The notes below the pieces were generated by a model. It was not told the origin of the DNA. It searched no databases and saw nothing but the letters and a program-made list of their open reading frames with translations. Positions 8,988 through 18,190 of a stretch of DNA of 64,000 nucleotides are shown here, piece after piece. The DNA lies in assembly GCF_003385185.1 (NCBI RefSeq), contig NZ_PQHZ01000002.1, positions 186,001 to 250,000 of the forward strand, in the 5' to 3' direction. Each line of letters begins with the position of its first letter. Positions within the stretch are counted from its first letter, which is position 1. Source of the stretch: Amycolatopsis palatopharyngis (GTDB lineage: Bacteria; Actinomycetota; Actinomycetes; Mycobacteriales; Pseudonocardiaceae). The position numbers and the translations under genes were made by a program.

Positions 8988-9112
8988 GTTCGGCAAGGGT
9001 CGCGATGAGCCACAGCCGGATCACGCCCCAGGTCCCACGGTCTCCAGGGCCTGGCGGGTAAACTCCGCCGACACCGAACTTTGCGAACCGGCAGCGGAGA
9101 GGTCAGCACCAA

Positions 9113-12100
9113 GTGCACCTGAAAAGCTTGACGCTCAGGGGCTTCAAGTCCTTCGCCTCGGCGACCACCCTGCGTTTCGAGCCGGGCATCACCTGTGTCG
9201 TCGGCCCCAACGGATCGGGTAAGTCGAACGTCCTCGACGCCCTGCGCTGGGTCATGGGTACCCAGGGGGCGAAGGACCTGCGCGGCGGCAAGATGGAGGA
9301 CGTCATCTTCGCCGGTACCGCGGGCCGGGCTCCGCTGGGCCGCGCCGAGGTCACGCTGACGATCGACAACTCCGACGGTGCGTTGCCGATCGACTACGCC
9401 GAGGTCTCCATCACCCGGCGCATGTTCCGGGACGGCGCCAGCGAATACGAGATCAACGGCAGCAACTGCAGGCTGCTCGACGTGCAGGAACTACTGTCCG
9501 ACTCCGGTATCGGCCGGGAGATGCACGTGATCGTCGGGCAGGGGCAGCTCTCGCAGATCCTCGAGGCCAAGCCGGAGGAGCGCAGGGCCTTCATCGAGGA
9601 GGCCGCCGGGGTGCTGAAGCACCGCAAGCGCAAGGAAAAGGCGCTGCGCAAGCTCAACGGCATGCAGGCGAACCTCGACCGCCTCGGTGATCTCACTACC
9701 GAGCTGCGCAGGCAGCTCAAACCGCTGGGCAAGCAGGCCGAGATCGCGCGCAAGGCGCAGGCCGTGCAGTCCGAGCTGCGGGACTCCCGGCTGCGGCTGC
9801 ACGCCGACGACCTCGTGACCCAGCGGACCGAGCTGGCCAGGGAGGAAGCCGACGAGAACGCGGCGCGGGCTCGGCGGGCTGAGGTGGAGCAGGCTCTGGA
9901 GGTGGTGACCTCGGAGCAGACCGACCTCGAGGCGTCGCTGGCCGAGGACGCGCCGAAGCTCACCGCGGCCCAGGACACCTGGTACAAGCTCTCCGCGCTA
10001 GCCGAGCGGCTGCGCGGCACCGTGCGATTGGCGGTGGAGCGCCAGCGGCACCTGTCCAGCGAGGTGGAAACCGGTACGGCTGGACGCGACCCCGAGGAGA
10101 TGCTCGCCGAGGCCGATCGGGTGGCCGAGCGGGAGCGAGAGCTGACCGATGTGGTCACCGAGGCCCGGTCGATGTTGTCGGCCACCGTGCAGAGCCGGGA
10201 GCAGCTGGAGCGCGAGGTACAGGCCGCGGAGAAGGCCCATATGGCCGCCGTCCGTGCCATCGCCGACCGCAGGGAGGGTCTGGCGAAGCTGACCGGCCAG
10301 GTGGAGGCGCTGCGCAGTAAGACAGGTGCGACAGCGGAGGAGATCGACCGCCTCACCATGGGTATCGAGGAGGCCTCCGCGCGCGCCGAGGAGGCCGCCG
10401 AGGAACTCGAGCAGGCCCGCGCGGAGGGCGGGGTCGAGGAGTCCGACGACGCGGACCTGCAGGATCGCCATGACCGGGCGGTGCGGGCCAACGAAGCCGC
10501 CAAGGCCAGGGTTGAGGAACTTGTCCTGGCGGAGCGGACCGCGGAGCGGGAGATCGCGTCCGAGAAGGCCAGGGTGGACGCACTGTCCATGGGCCTCAAA
10601 CGCAAGGACGGCGCCGGTGCGCTGCTCGGGGCGGCCGACGACCTGCCCGGCCTGATCGGCTCGGTCGCCGCACTGCTCACAGTGGACGCCGGTTACGAGG
10701 TCGCGCTGGCCGCGGCCCTGGGCCCGGTCGCCGACGCGGTGGCTGTCAGCGCGGGCGACGACGCGGTCGCGGCGCTGAAGTACCTGAAGGACAACGAGTC
10801 CGGTCGCGCGGGCGTTCTGCCCGCCGCACAGCAGTACACAGTGGACACTGCCACCTGGCCCGCGCTGCCTACCGGGGCGCGCTGGGCCAGGGAGGTGGTC
10901 ACGGCACCCGAGGCGTTGCGCCCCGCCGTCGAGCGTGCGCTGGATCGGGTGGTCATTGTGGACACTCTGGAGCGGGCACAGGACTTGGTCCTCGCCCACC
11001 CGGAACTGAGCACCGTCACCCAGGACGGTGATGTTTACGGCGCGAACTGGGCGGTCGGTGGATCGGCTCGCAGCGAGAGCGTCATCGAGGTGCAGGCCGC
11101 CGTCGACGAGGCGCAGGACCGCATGCTGGCCGCGGAACGGCTGCTGGAACGCACGGCCGCCGAACTGGAGGGCGCTCGCGCCGAACAGCAGGACCGCAGG
11201 GACGAGGTCGGCCAGGCCAAGGAAGCGCTGAGCGAGGCCAAGGTGCGCAAGGCGCGCTCCTCCGAGCGACTGAGCCGGATGCAGCAGGCCGCCCGCTCGG
11301 CCGAGGCCGATGTGGAGCGGTTGCGTAGCCAGCGCATGAAGGTCGAGCAAAGCCGGGAGCAGGCGCTGGAGCAGCTCGGTGAGCTGGAGGAGCGACTCGC
11401 CGCGGTCGCCGAGCAGCCGGTCGACGAGGATCCCGACACCAGTGAGCGGGACGAGGCGGCCGGTGCGCTGGCCACCGTGCGCCAGGAGGAGGTCGACGCC
11501 AGGCTGGCGCTGCGCACCGCGGAGGAACGGGCGAGGGGTATCGCCGGCAGGGCCGATGCGCTGCGCCGCGCCGCGCAGGCCGAGCAGCAGGCACGGGAGC
11601 GGGCGGAGAAGGCCAGGATCGCTCGGGCTCGTGGCGCCGAGATCGCCGCGGCCGTGGTGAACGGCGGGGAGACCGCACTCGAGCGCATCGAGGTGTCACT
11701 GCAGCGTGCCGCCGCCGAGCGCGACGAGATCCAGAGCCAGCGGCTGCGGCGGGAGTCGGCGCTGAGCCAGGTGCGGAGCAAGGTCAGGGAACTGTCCGGT
11801 GAGCTGGAGAAGCTGACCGACGCCGTGCACCGTGACGAGGTGCTGCGGGCCGAGCAACGGCTGCGGCTGGAGCAGTTGGAGACCAAGATCGCCGAGGACT
11901 TCGGCATGGGACTCGACGACCTGATCGCGGAGTACGGCCCGGATGTCCCGGTGCCCCCCGGTGCGGGCGAGATGGCCGAGTACGAAGCCGCGAAGGAGCG
12001 CGGGGAGACCGTCATGGCCCCGCAGCCGATTCCGTACGACCGCGATACGCAGACCCGGCGCGCGAAGCGGGCGGAGAAGGACCTGGCCCTGCTGGGCAAG

Positions 12101-12730
12101 GTCAACCCGCTGGCGCTGGAGGAGTTCGCCGCGCTGGAGGAACGGTACAAGTTCCTGTCCACGCAGCTGGAGGACCTGAAGGCGACCCGCAAGGATCTGC
12201 TGACCGTCATCAAGGAGGTCGACGACAAGATCCTCGAGGTGTTCGCGGGTGCCTACGAGGACGTCGCGCGGGAGTTCGAGATCGTCTTCTCGGTTCTGTT
12301 CCCCGGCGGCGAGGGGCGCATGGTGCTGACCGAGCCGAACGACCTGCTTGCCACCGGCGTCGACGTCGAGGCTCGCCCCCCTGGCAAGAAGGTGAAGCGG
12401 CTCTCGCTGCTCTCCGGCGGGGAGAAGTCGCTGGTCGCGGTCGCGATGCTGGTGGCGATCTTCCGAGCTCGCCCTTCGCCGTTCTACGTGATGGACGAGG
12501 TCGAGGCCGCGCTGGACGACACGAACATGCGCAGGCTCATCGGCTTGCTGGAGCAGCTCAGGCAGAGCTCGCAGCTCATCATCATCACCCACCAGAAGCC
12601 GACGATGGAGATCGCCGACGCGTTGTACGGCGTGAGCATGCAGGGGGACGGCATCACCAAGGTGATCTCCCAGCGCCTGCGCAATGACGGCGTGGTCATC
12701 GAACCGGAGCCCGAACCCGCTCCCGCCTGA
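9113..12730 (+). CDS. smc: Chromosome segregation protein SMC
   Basis: A 1205-residue SMC ATPase that compacts and segregates the chromosome as a dimer with ScpA and ScpB. At the N-terminus is Walker A GPNGSGKSN (residues 31-39). Long heptad coiled-coil arms flank a central hinge at about 500-670 ([25 protein letters not shown]). The C-terminal head has the ABC signature LLSGGEKSL and Walker B FYVMDEVEAALDD. The start is GTG after GAGAGGT. The stop is followed by family B palindromes. Confidence 0.98.
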   Translation: MHLKSLTLRGFKSFASATTLRFEPGITCVVGPNGSGKSNVLDALRWVMGTQGAKDLRGGKMEDVIFAGTAGRAPLGRAEVTLTIDNSDGALPIDYAEVSITRRMFRDGASEYEINGSNCRLLDVQELLSDSGIGREMHVIVGQGQLSQILEAKPEERRAFIEEAAGVLKHRKRKEKALRKLNGMQANLDRLGDLTTELRRQLKPLGKQAEIARKAQAVQSELRDSRLRLHADDLVTQRTELAREEADENAARARRAEVEQALEVVTSEQTDLEASLAEDAPKLTAAQDTWYKLSALAERLRGTVRLAVERQRHLSSEVETGTAGRDPEEMLAEADRVAERERELTDVVTEARSMLSATVQSREQLEREVQAAEKAHMAAVRAIADRREGLAKLTGQVEALRSKTGATAEEIDRLTMGIEEASARAEEAAEELEQARAEGGVEESDDADLQDRHDRAVRANEAAKARVEELVLAERTAEREIASEKARVDALSMGLKRKDGAGALLGAADDLPGLIGSVAALLTVDAGYEVALAAALGPVADAVAVSAGDDAVAALKYLKDNESGRAGVLPAAQQYTVDTATWPALPTGARWAREVVTAPEALRPAVERALDRVVIVDTLERAQDLVLAHPELSTVTQDGDVYGANWAVGGSARSESVIEVQAAVDEAQDRMLAAERLLERTAAELEGARAEQQDRRDEVGQAKEALSEAKVRKARSSERLSRMQQAARSAEADVERLRSQRMKVEQSREQALEQLGELEERLAAVAEQPVDEDPDTSERDEAAGALATVRQEEVDARLALRTAEERARGIAGRADALRRAAQAEQQARERAEKARIARARGAEIAAAVVNGGETALERIEVSLQRAAAERDEIQSQRLRRESALSQVRSKVRELSGELEKLTDAVHRDEVLRAEQRLRLEQLETKIAEDFGMGLDDLIAEYGPDVPVPPGAGEMAEYEAAKERGETVMAPQPIPYDRDTQTRRAKRAEKDLALLGKVNPLALEEFAALEERYKFLSTQLEDLKATRKDLLTVIKEVDDKILEVFAGAYEDVAREFEIVFSVLFPGGEGRMVLTEPNDLLATGVDVEARPPGKKVKRLSLLSGGEKSLVAVAMLVAIFRARPSPFYVMDEVEAALDDTNMRRLIGLLEQLRQSSQLIIITHQKPTMEIADALYGVSMQGDGITKVISQRLRNDGVVIEPEPEPAPA

Positions 12731-12745
12731 GGTCTTCAACCCCCC

Positions 12746-12804
12746 TCGCACTTTCCCGGGAAAGTGCGACGCGCACCCCATCGCACTTTCCCGGGAAAGC
12801 GCGA
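12746..12804. repeat. Family B palindrome cluster, two copies
   Basis: Copy 1 (12746-12769) is a perfect 24-bp palindrome: TCGCACTTTCCC followed by its reverse complement. Copy 2 (12781-12804) differs by one base (GCGCGA end). Both have CCCGGG at the centre. They lie 16 bases after the smc stop and 16 bases before the stop of the convergent symporter gene, so they can act as a terminator in both directions. Confidence 0.93.
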
Positions 12805-12820
12805 GGGGGTGCGCGGTGGA

Positions 12821-14329
12821 TCAGGCGGCGCGGGCTTGCTCAGGCTGGGTCGGATCCGGGGTGTCCTTGGGGTGGCGCAGCGACAGCAGCCCGCCGACGA
12901 CCAGCGACACGATCACGCCGAGCGGTACATACCACGGGAACGCCAGTGTCTTCTGTTCACCATCCACAGTGAACTCCACGCCGAGGATGAACACGGCGAC
13001 CACGACGACGGTCGACAGGAAGGCCACGATCGCGTCGGCCTCCCTCGCCCGCTTCACCAGCATGCCGAGGAAGAACGCGCCCAGCAGTGCGCCGTAGGTG
13101 TAGCTGGCGATGCTCAGGCCAAGCTCGACCACGGGCTGCTCGGTCGTGGTGAACAGCGACGCGAACCCGATGAAGACGAACGCCCAGACCACGGTCCACA
13201 CCCTCGCGTGCTTCAGGATCGCGCTGTCCGCCAGCTTGCGCTTGGAGAAGCGCTGGTACAGGTCGCTGACCGTGGAGGTGGACAGCGAGTTCAGCGAGGA
13301 CGAGATCGTGCTCATCGCGGCGGCCAGGATGCCGGCGACCAGCAGTCCGGAGAGACCGGAAGGCAGCTCGTTGACGATGAACGTGGGGAAGAGTTCGTCG
13401 CTGGCCTCCATCCCCATGTCCGCGGGTGCCAGTCCCTTGTAGAACGACCACAGCGCCGTGCCGACGACGAGGAACAGGGCGAACTGGAAGAACACCACGA
13501 CACCGCTGGCGATGATGGCCTTCTGGCTTTCCTTGACGTTGCGGCAGGCCAGCAGTCGCTGCACCATCAGCTGGTCCGCGCCGTGTGAGGCCATGGCGAA
13601 CAGTGCGCCACCGACCACCGCCGTGATGAAGGCGTAGTGCGATGTGACGACGTCGGAGGAGAAGTCGAAGAGCTGGAACTTGCCCGCGTCGAACGCGGCG
13701 CCGAGCCAGCCGTCCGGCAGCTTCCCGGTCAGGATCACCAGGGCGAACACCGCGCCGAGGACGTAGATGCCCATCTGGATGACGTCGATCCAGATGACGG
13801 CCTTGATCCCGCCGAGGGTGGTGTAGATGACCGCCATGAGCGCGATCGCCGCGACGATGATCCAGTACGGCGCGTCCACTCCGAACACAGCCAGCATCAC
13901 CTTGACGGGGATCGCGGTCGCGAAGAGCCGGACTCCGTCGGCGAGCAGCCTGGTGACCAGGAAGGTCACCGATGCCGTGCCCTGCATGCTGCTGCCGAAC
14001 CGTTTGCCGAGGAACCCGTACGCGCTGACCAGGTCGCCCGCGTAGTACTTGGGCAACAGCACGAACGCCACCAGTACCCGGCCGATCAGATAACCGATGG
14101 CCAGCTGGAGGTAGGTGATGTTGCCGAGGTAGGCCACGGTCGGCACGCTGATCACGGTCAGCGTGGACGTCTCGGTGGCGACCACCGAGAAGGTGACCGC
14201 CCACCAGGGAACCTTCCTGCTGCCCACGAAGTAATCGGAGGAGGACTGCTGTTTCCCGGCGATTGCTATGCCGAGTAGTGGTGTTCCCACCAGGAACACC
14301 ACGATGATCGCGAGGTCAAGGGCGCGCAT
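12821..14329 (-). CDS. Sodium:solute symporter (SSS family)
   Basis: A 502-residue transporter with about 13 hydrophobic segments. The family features are a short N-terminal helix, then SSDYFVGSRKVPWWAVTFSVVATETST (sodium-site region), LPKYYAGDLVSAYGFLGKRFG and DQLMVQRLLACRNVKESQKAI. It overlaps the end of anmK by 14 bases, so the two are co-transcribed and probably coupled. That pairing suggests uptake of a cell-wall sugar such as anhydro-N-acetylmuramic acid, or another amino sugar or sialic-acid-like substrate; this is inference from context only. Confidence 0.92.
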   Translation of the reverse strand: MRALDLAIIVVFLVGTPLLGIAIAGKQQSSSDYFVGSRKVPWWAVTFSVVATETSTLTVISVPTVAYLGNITYLQLAIGYLIGRVLVAFVLLPKYYAGDLVSAYGFLGKRFGSSMQGTASVTFLVTRLLADGVRLFATAIPVKVMLAVFGVDAPYWIIVAAIALMAVIYTTLGGIKAVIWIDVIQMGIYVLGAVFALVILTGKLPDGWLGAAFDAGKFQLFDFSSDVVTSHYAFITAVVGGALFAMASHGADQLMVQRLLACRNVKESQKAIIASGVVVFFQFALFLVVGTALWSFYKGLAPADMGMEASDELFPTFIVNELPSGLSGLLVAGILAAAMSTISSSLNSLSTSTVSDLYQRFSKRKLADSAILKHARVWTVVWAFVFIGFASLFTTTEQPVVELGLSIASYTYGALLGAFFLGMLVKRAREADAIVAFLSTVVVVAVFILGVEFTVDGEQKTLAFPWYVPLGVIVSLVVGGLLSLRHPKDTPDPTQPEQARAA

Positions 14330-15557
14330 GGCTATCTCCTACCGTGTCCGTGGGATCGGCCGCTACCCGCAAGCGGCTGATTGCCGTCTGTCGTGGCTGT
14401 GGGAGGCGAAGGGCGTCCGCGCCGGGAGTGATGCTGCCCAGCAGCCGTGTGCCGCGAGCGCCGGTGGCGCCCGGTACGTTCGCCGGAAGTCCCTGCCAGG
14501 TCAGCCATCCCAGCAGAGCCGTCAGGTAGGCCTCCTTGCCCGCGCTGGAGAGGCCGATCTCGCCACTGGTGGTCACCGTGCTCCCGTCGAGGGCGGCGCG
14601 CACGGCCGCCAACAGGATCGGGTTGGCGACGCCGCCGCCGGAGCAGACGACCGTGTCCACCTTGTGTTCCCTGCAGGCCGCGGCGATCGTGGTCGCGGTC
14701 AGCTCGGTGAGGGTTGCGAGCAGATCGTGGTCGCCGACGCTTGGCAGTCCGGCCAATGCCTCGTCCAGGTACGACTGGTGGAAATGCTCCTTGCCGGTGG
14801 ACTTGGGCGGCGGCGCGAGATAGTAAGGATCGCTCAGCAGGCGATCCAGCAGGTCCGTGCGCACCTGGCCGCGCGCGGCGAGTGCACCGTCGAGGTCGCT
14901 GCGCAGGCTGCCACCGCTGACCCGCGCCGCGGCGAGATCGAGCAGGGCGTTTCCGGGACCGGTGTCGTAAGCCAGGGTCTCACCCTCGGCGGTGACCACG
15001 GTGATGTTCGCGATGCCGCCGACGTTCACCGCCGCCCCCGCGCGCCCGGTCTCGTCCACGAGCGGGCGCAGCCAGAGCGAGTCGAGTGTGCTGGCCAGCG
15101 GTGCGCCGTGGCCGCCCGCGGCGACATCCCGGGCCCGGAGATCCGCGACCACCGGCAGTCCGGTTCGCTCGGCGATCCATGCGGGCTGGCCGAGTTGCAG
15201 TGTGCCCTTGGCCGAACCGTCCTCGACCCAGTGGAACACCGTCTGTCCCAGTGAGGCCACCAGGTCGGCGTGTCCACCGGCGAGCTGGTCGATCCCGGTG
15301 CGGGCGGCCGCGGCGAAGGCCTGGCCTACCTCGGTGTCGAGCCGGGTGAGTCGCTCGACGCTGCTGGCGGCGGGAGGAAGGGCGGCGAGCAGGTCGTCCC
15401 GCAGCTGTTCCGGATAGTCGATTTCGAGGCAGCCGAGCGGAACGAGGATCAGCTCTTCGCCGTCGGCCCGGAACTCGGCGGCCGCCACGTCGATGCCGTC
15501 GATGGAGGTGCCGGAGATGAGTCCGACGACCCGCAGGCCTTCATCGGGGTTCGTCAC
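14316..15557 (-). CDS. anmK: Anhydro-N-acetylmuramic acid kinase
   Basis: A 413-residue protein of the AnmK family, which opens and phosphorylates 1,6-anhydro-MurNAc to MurNAc-6-phosphate in peptidoglycan recycling. Seen are the ATP-loop VVGLISGTSIDGIDVA near the N-terminus, ADLVASLGQTVFHW, LQLGQPAWIAERTGLPVVADLRARDVAAGGHGAPLA, NVGGIANIT and DTGPGNALLD. I chose the GTG at 15557, directly before the conserved core. The open frame continues upstream through the family A repeats, giving a spurious decapeptide-repeat extension. The ribosome site is weak. The downstream symporter overlaps it. Confidence 0.94.
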   Translation of the reverse strand: MTNPDEGLRVVGLISGTSIDGIDVAAAEFRADGEELILVPLGCLEIDYPEQLRDDLLAALPPAASSVERLTRLDTEVGQAFAAAARTGIDQLAGGHADLVASLGQTVFHWVEDGSAKGTLQLGQPAWIAERTGLPVVADLRARDVAAGGHGAPLASTLDSLWLRPLVDETGRAGAAVNVGGIANITVVTAEGETLAYDTGPGNALLDLAAARVSGGSLRSDLDGALAARGQVRTDLLDRLLSDPYYLAPPPKSTGKEHFHQSYLDEALAGLPSVGDHDLLATLTELTATTIAAACREHKVDTVVCSGGGVANPILLAAVRAALDGSTVTTSGEIGLSSAGKEAYLTALLGWLTWQGLPANVPGATGARGTRLLGSITPGADALRLPQPRQTAISRLRVAADPTDTVGDSHARP

Positions 15558-15665
15558 GAGATGTGGTCTAGTCCACCGCCCCGTCGTAGCACAAGATGTT
15601 TCGTTGATTTTTGTCCGAAAAGAGTTGCAAGGAGTTACGCGTTCACTTGGCGTGTCGGGGAAGTT

Positions 15666-15744
15666 CCCCAATGTGGCATTGGGGACGTTGGAGTTCCCCA
15701 ATGCGGCATTCGGGACGTTGGAGTTCCCCAATGCCACATTGGGG
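15666..15744. repeat. Family A palindrome array, three copies
   Basis: Three 19-bp cores start exactly 30 bp apart at 15666 (CCCCAATGTGGCATTGGGG), 15696 (CGG centre, one arm mismatch) and 15726 (CCA centre, the exact inverse of the first). The two 11-bp linkers are identical (ACGTTGGAGTT). The array sits in the divergent anmK/ftsY gap, 41 bases before the ftsY start. It reads through as a peptide repeat in several frames, which mis-extends gene starts. Confidence 0.95.
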
Positions 15745-15784
15745 GCATCCTGCTCCCGCGCCGGTCGGATGCGAGGATGGCCGC

Positions 15785-17266
15785 GTGTCGAGCAACCTGT
15801 GGTTCTGGATCATTGTCGCGGTCGTCGTGCTGCTCGCGATCGCCCTTGTCGCAGGGCTGACGATCGCCCGTAAGCGCAAGATCAGCCTCGATGAGCCGGA
15901 CCGCCCCGAGCGGGAGAAGCCGAAGGGCGGCGGGTACCAGGCGGGCGGCGGGATCAGTCTCGCTCCGGGGGGAACCGAACGCGCCACCGAGGAGGACACC
16001 GCCCCTCCCGCCGCGCCACCGCACCCCGCGGGGGATCGCACCGAGGTCGACGGACAGCCCGGCGTCGGCGACGACGCCTCCGTGCCGAGGGACGCGCCCC
16101 GCCGTGGCATCGTCGACGTGGGCCTGCCGGACCAGGTCGAGCAGGAACCGGCGTCCGACGATACGGCGACACAGGATCCGGCCACCGTCGAGGCGGCTGA
16201 GCCGGCACCGCCCGCAGTACCTGCTCAACCCGCGCCGCCGGCGTCCACCGAGGTGGAGCCGCCCGCTGCTCCCGCAGAGCCCACTGAGCTCACCGAGCCC
16301 GCTGGGCCCACGGAGCCCGTGGAGGAGATCGAGCCCGCGAGCGGGCGGATCGAACGCCTGCGCGGCAGGCTGTCCAAATCACGTTCCTCTCTCGGGCAGG
16401 GCCTGCTCGGCCTGCTCGGCGCGGGCGACCTCGACGAGGATTCCTGGCAGGACGTCGAGGACACGCTGCTGATCGCCGACCTCGGTTCCGCGACCACCAC
16501 CGAGATCGTCGAGAAGCTGCGCACCGAACTGTCCAGTCGTGGGGTACGCAGCTCCGAACAGGCACGCGTCGTGCTCAAGGACGTCCTCACCGACGCGCTC
16601 GGCCGCGACGACGACCGCTCGGTGCGCGCGCTTCCGCACACCGGCGGCCCCGAAGGGAAGCGTCCTGCGGTCGTCCTGATCGCCGGCGTGAACGGCACCG
16701 GCAAGACCACCACGACCGGCAAGCTGGCCCGCGTGCTCGTGGTCCAGGGCAGGCAGGTGCTGCTTGGTGCGGCCGACACGTTCCGTGCCGCGGCCGCGGA
16801 GCAGTTGCAGACCTGGTCGGAGCGCGTCGGCGCCGAGGTTGTCCGGGGCAAGGAAGGTGCCGATCCCGCCGCCGTGGCCTACGACGCCGTCAAACGCGGT
16901 ATCGACACCGGCGTTGATGCCGTGCTGATCGACACCGCGGGCCGGTTGCACACGAAGACCGGCCTGATGGACGAGCTCGGCAAGGTCAAGCGGGTGGTGG
17001 AGAAGCAGGCCGAGGTGGACGAGGTGCTGCTGGTACTCGACGCCACCACCGGACAGAACGGGCTCGCGCAGGCGCGGGTGTTCGCCGAGGTCGTGAACGT
17101 GACCGGCATCGTGCTGACCAAGCTCGACGGCACGGCCAAGGGCGGCATCGTCTTCCAGGTGCAGCGTGAGCTCGGTGTCCCGGTCAAGCTGGTCGGCCTC
17201 GGCGAGGGGCCCGACGACCTCGCGCCGTTCGAGCCCGCCGCGTTCGTGGACGCCCTGCTCGGCTGA
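15785..17266 (+). CDS. ftsY: Signal recognition particle receptor FtsY
   Basis: A 493-residue SRP receptor GTPase that docks ribosome-SRP complexes at the membrane. An N-terminal membrane helix (NLWFWIIVAVVVLLAIALVAGLT) and a long acidic Pro/Ala/Glu-rich linker (about 40-185) precede the NG domain. The G domain shows G1 GVNGTGKTTTTGKLA, the DTFRAAAAEQL insertion motif, DTAGR and TKLDGTAKGG. The GTG at 15785 starts directly at the membrane anchor. The position after smc is conserved in actinobacteria; here the symporter/anmK pair is inserted between them. Confidence 0.97.
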   Translation: MSSNLWFWIIVAVVVLLAIALVAGLTIARKRKISLDEPDRPEREKPKGGGYQAGGGISLAPGGTERATEEDTAPPAAPPHPAGDRTEVDGQPGVGDDASVPRDAPRRGIVDVGLPDQVEQEPASDDTATQDPATVEAAEPAPPAVPAQPAPPASTEVEPPAAPAEPTELTEPAGPTEPVEEIEPASGRIERLRGRLSKSRSSLGQGLLGLLGAGDLDEDSWQDVEDTLLIADLGSATTTEIVEKLRTELSSRGVRSSEQARVVLKDVLTDALGRDDDRSVRALPHTGGPEGKRPAVVLIAGVNGTGKTTTTGKLARVLVVQGRQVLLGAADTFRAAAAEQLQTWSERVGAEVVRGKEGADPAAVAYDAVKRGIDTGVDAVLIDTAGRLHTKTGLMDELGKVKRVVEKQAEVDEVLLVLDATTGQNGLAQARVFAEVVNVTGIVLTKLDGTAKGGIVFQVQRELGVPVKLVGLGEGPDDLAPFEPAAFVDALLG

Positions 17267-17280
17267 GCGAATCCGGATCG

Positions 17281-18063
17281 CTACGCGCTGGCGGCGTCCG
17301 TGCCCAGCTGGGCCGAAAGGTCTCTGGCGATGCGCTGCACCACCGGGGCGATCCGGCTGACAGCCTCCTTGGTGAGCCTGCCCTCCGGGCCGGACACCGA
17401 AACTGCGGCGGGTGTCGGCGCCCCGTCGATCGGCACCGCGACACAGCGCACGCCCAGCTCCTGCTCGCTCTCGTCCAGGGCGTACCCCTGCTTCGCGACG
17501 GTGGCGAGATGGCGCAGCAGTGTGTCCGGCTCGGTGAAGGTGTGCTCGGTGTACGCGGGCATGCCGGTGCGGGCGAGCAGCGCCCGAGTCTGCTCCGGCG
17601 GCAGCACGGACAGGATCGCCTTGCCGACCCCTGTGCCGTGCGGCAACAGCCTGCGGCCGACCTCGGTGAACATCCGCATCGAGTGCCGTGAAGGCACCTG
17701 CGCGACGTACACCACCTCGTCGCGCTCCAGCACGGCCAGGTTCGCGGTCTCGCCGACCTCGTCGACCAGTTCGGTCAGCAACGGGCGCGCCCAGCTGCCG
17801 AACTGCAGGCTCGCGTTCTCCCCGAGCCGGATCAGTCGTGCGCCCAGCGCGTAGCGCCGGTTGGTGTTCTGCCGCACATATCCCAGGGCCACCAGTGTGC
17901 GGATCAGTCGGTGGATGGTGGGCATCGGCAGCCCCGATGTCGACGCGAGCTCGGAAAGACTCGCCTCGCCGCCGGTGTCGGCCAGGTGCTCGAGCAGCTC
18001 AAACGCCCGCTGCAGGGACTGAACGCCGGTACTACCGTCACGGGTGGACTTCTGCGGCGCCAC
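17281..18063 (-). CDS. IclR-family transcriptional regulator
   Basis: A 260-residue regulator. The N-terminal winged helix is VQSLQRAFELLEHLADTGGEASLSELASTSGLPMPTIHRLIRTL. The effector domain has the GVGKAILS and LDESEQELGVRCVAVPI motifs of IclR/AllR proteins, which bind small acids such as glyoxylate. It is divergent from malate synthase, 127 bases away. This is the typical actinobacterial layout in which an AllR-like repressor controls allantoin/glyoxylate genes. The start is GTG after a GGGAG site. The exact ligand is inferred. Confidence 0.94.
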   Translation of the reverse strand: MAPQKSTRDGSTGVQSLQRAFELLEHLADTGGEASLSELASTSGLPMPTIHRLIRTLVALGYVRQNTNRRYALGARLIRLGENASLQFGSWARPLLTELVDEVGETANLAVLERDEVVYVAQVPSRHSMRMFTEVGRRLLPHGTGVGKAILSVLPPEQTRALLARTGMPAYTEHTFTEPDTLLRHLATVAKQGYALDESEQELGVRCVAVPIDGAPTPAAVSVSGPEGRLTKEAVSRIAPVVQRIARDLSAQLGTDAASA

Positions 18064-18112
18064 AGGCTGCTCCCTTCGTCACAACGCTGTTGATATCACA
18101 CCGCCGTTGAGC

Positions 18113-18128
18113 TTCCGCTATGCAGAAA
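18113..18128. promoter_or_regulatory. Putative IclR operator before aceB
   Basis: An imperfect palindrome, TTCCGCTATGCAGAAA, in the divergent IclR/aceB gap. It is about 50 bases from the IclR start and 63 from the aceB start. The TTC...GAA form is common for IclR sites. Only the position and symmetry support this. Confidence 0.35.
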
Positions 18129-18190
18129 CTATAGTCCGAGATGTAAAAACGTATGGACGTCTTTTTGAAAAGTCACAGTGGGGTGTTCGC

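Noticed and set aside
9998..11350. Long antisense frames inside smc
   Set aside because: Low-complexity Leu/Gly/Gln translation mirrored from the coiled-coil codons; no start signals.
15666..15744. CRISPR-like look of the 30-bp periodic array
   Set aside because: Only two or three units per locus, 11-bp linkers that are themselves related, a palindromic core and an inverted last unit; no cas genes.
15611..15784. N-terminal extension of ftsY through the repeat array
   Set aside because: The extension is repeat-coded, and the membrane anchor begins at GTG 15785 as in other actinobacterial FtsY.
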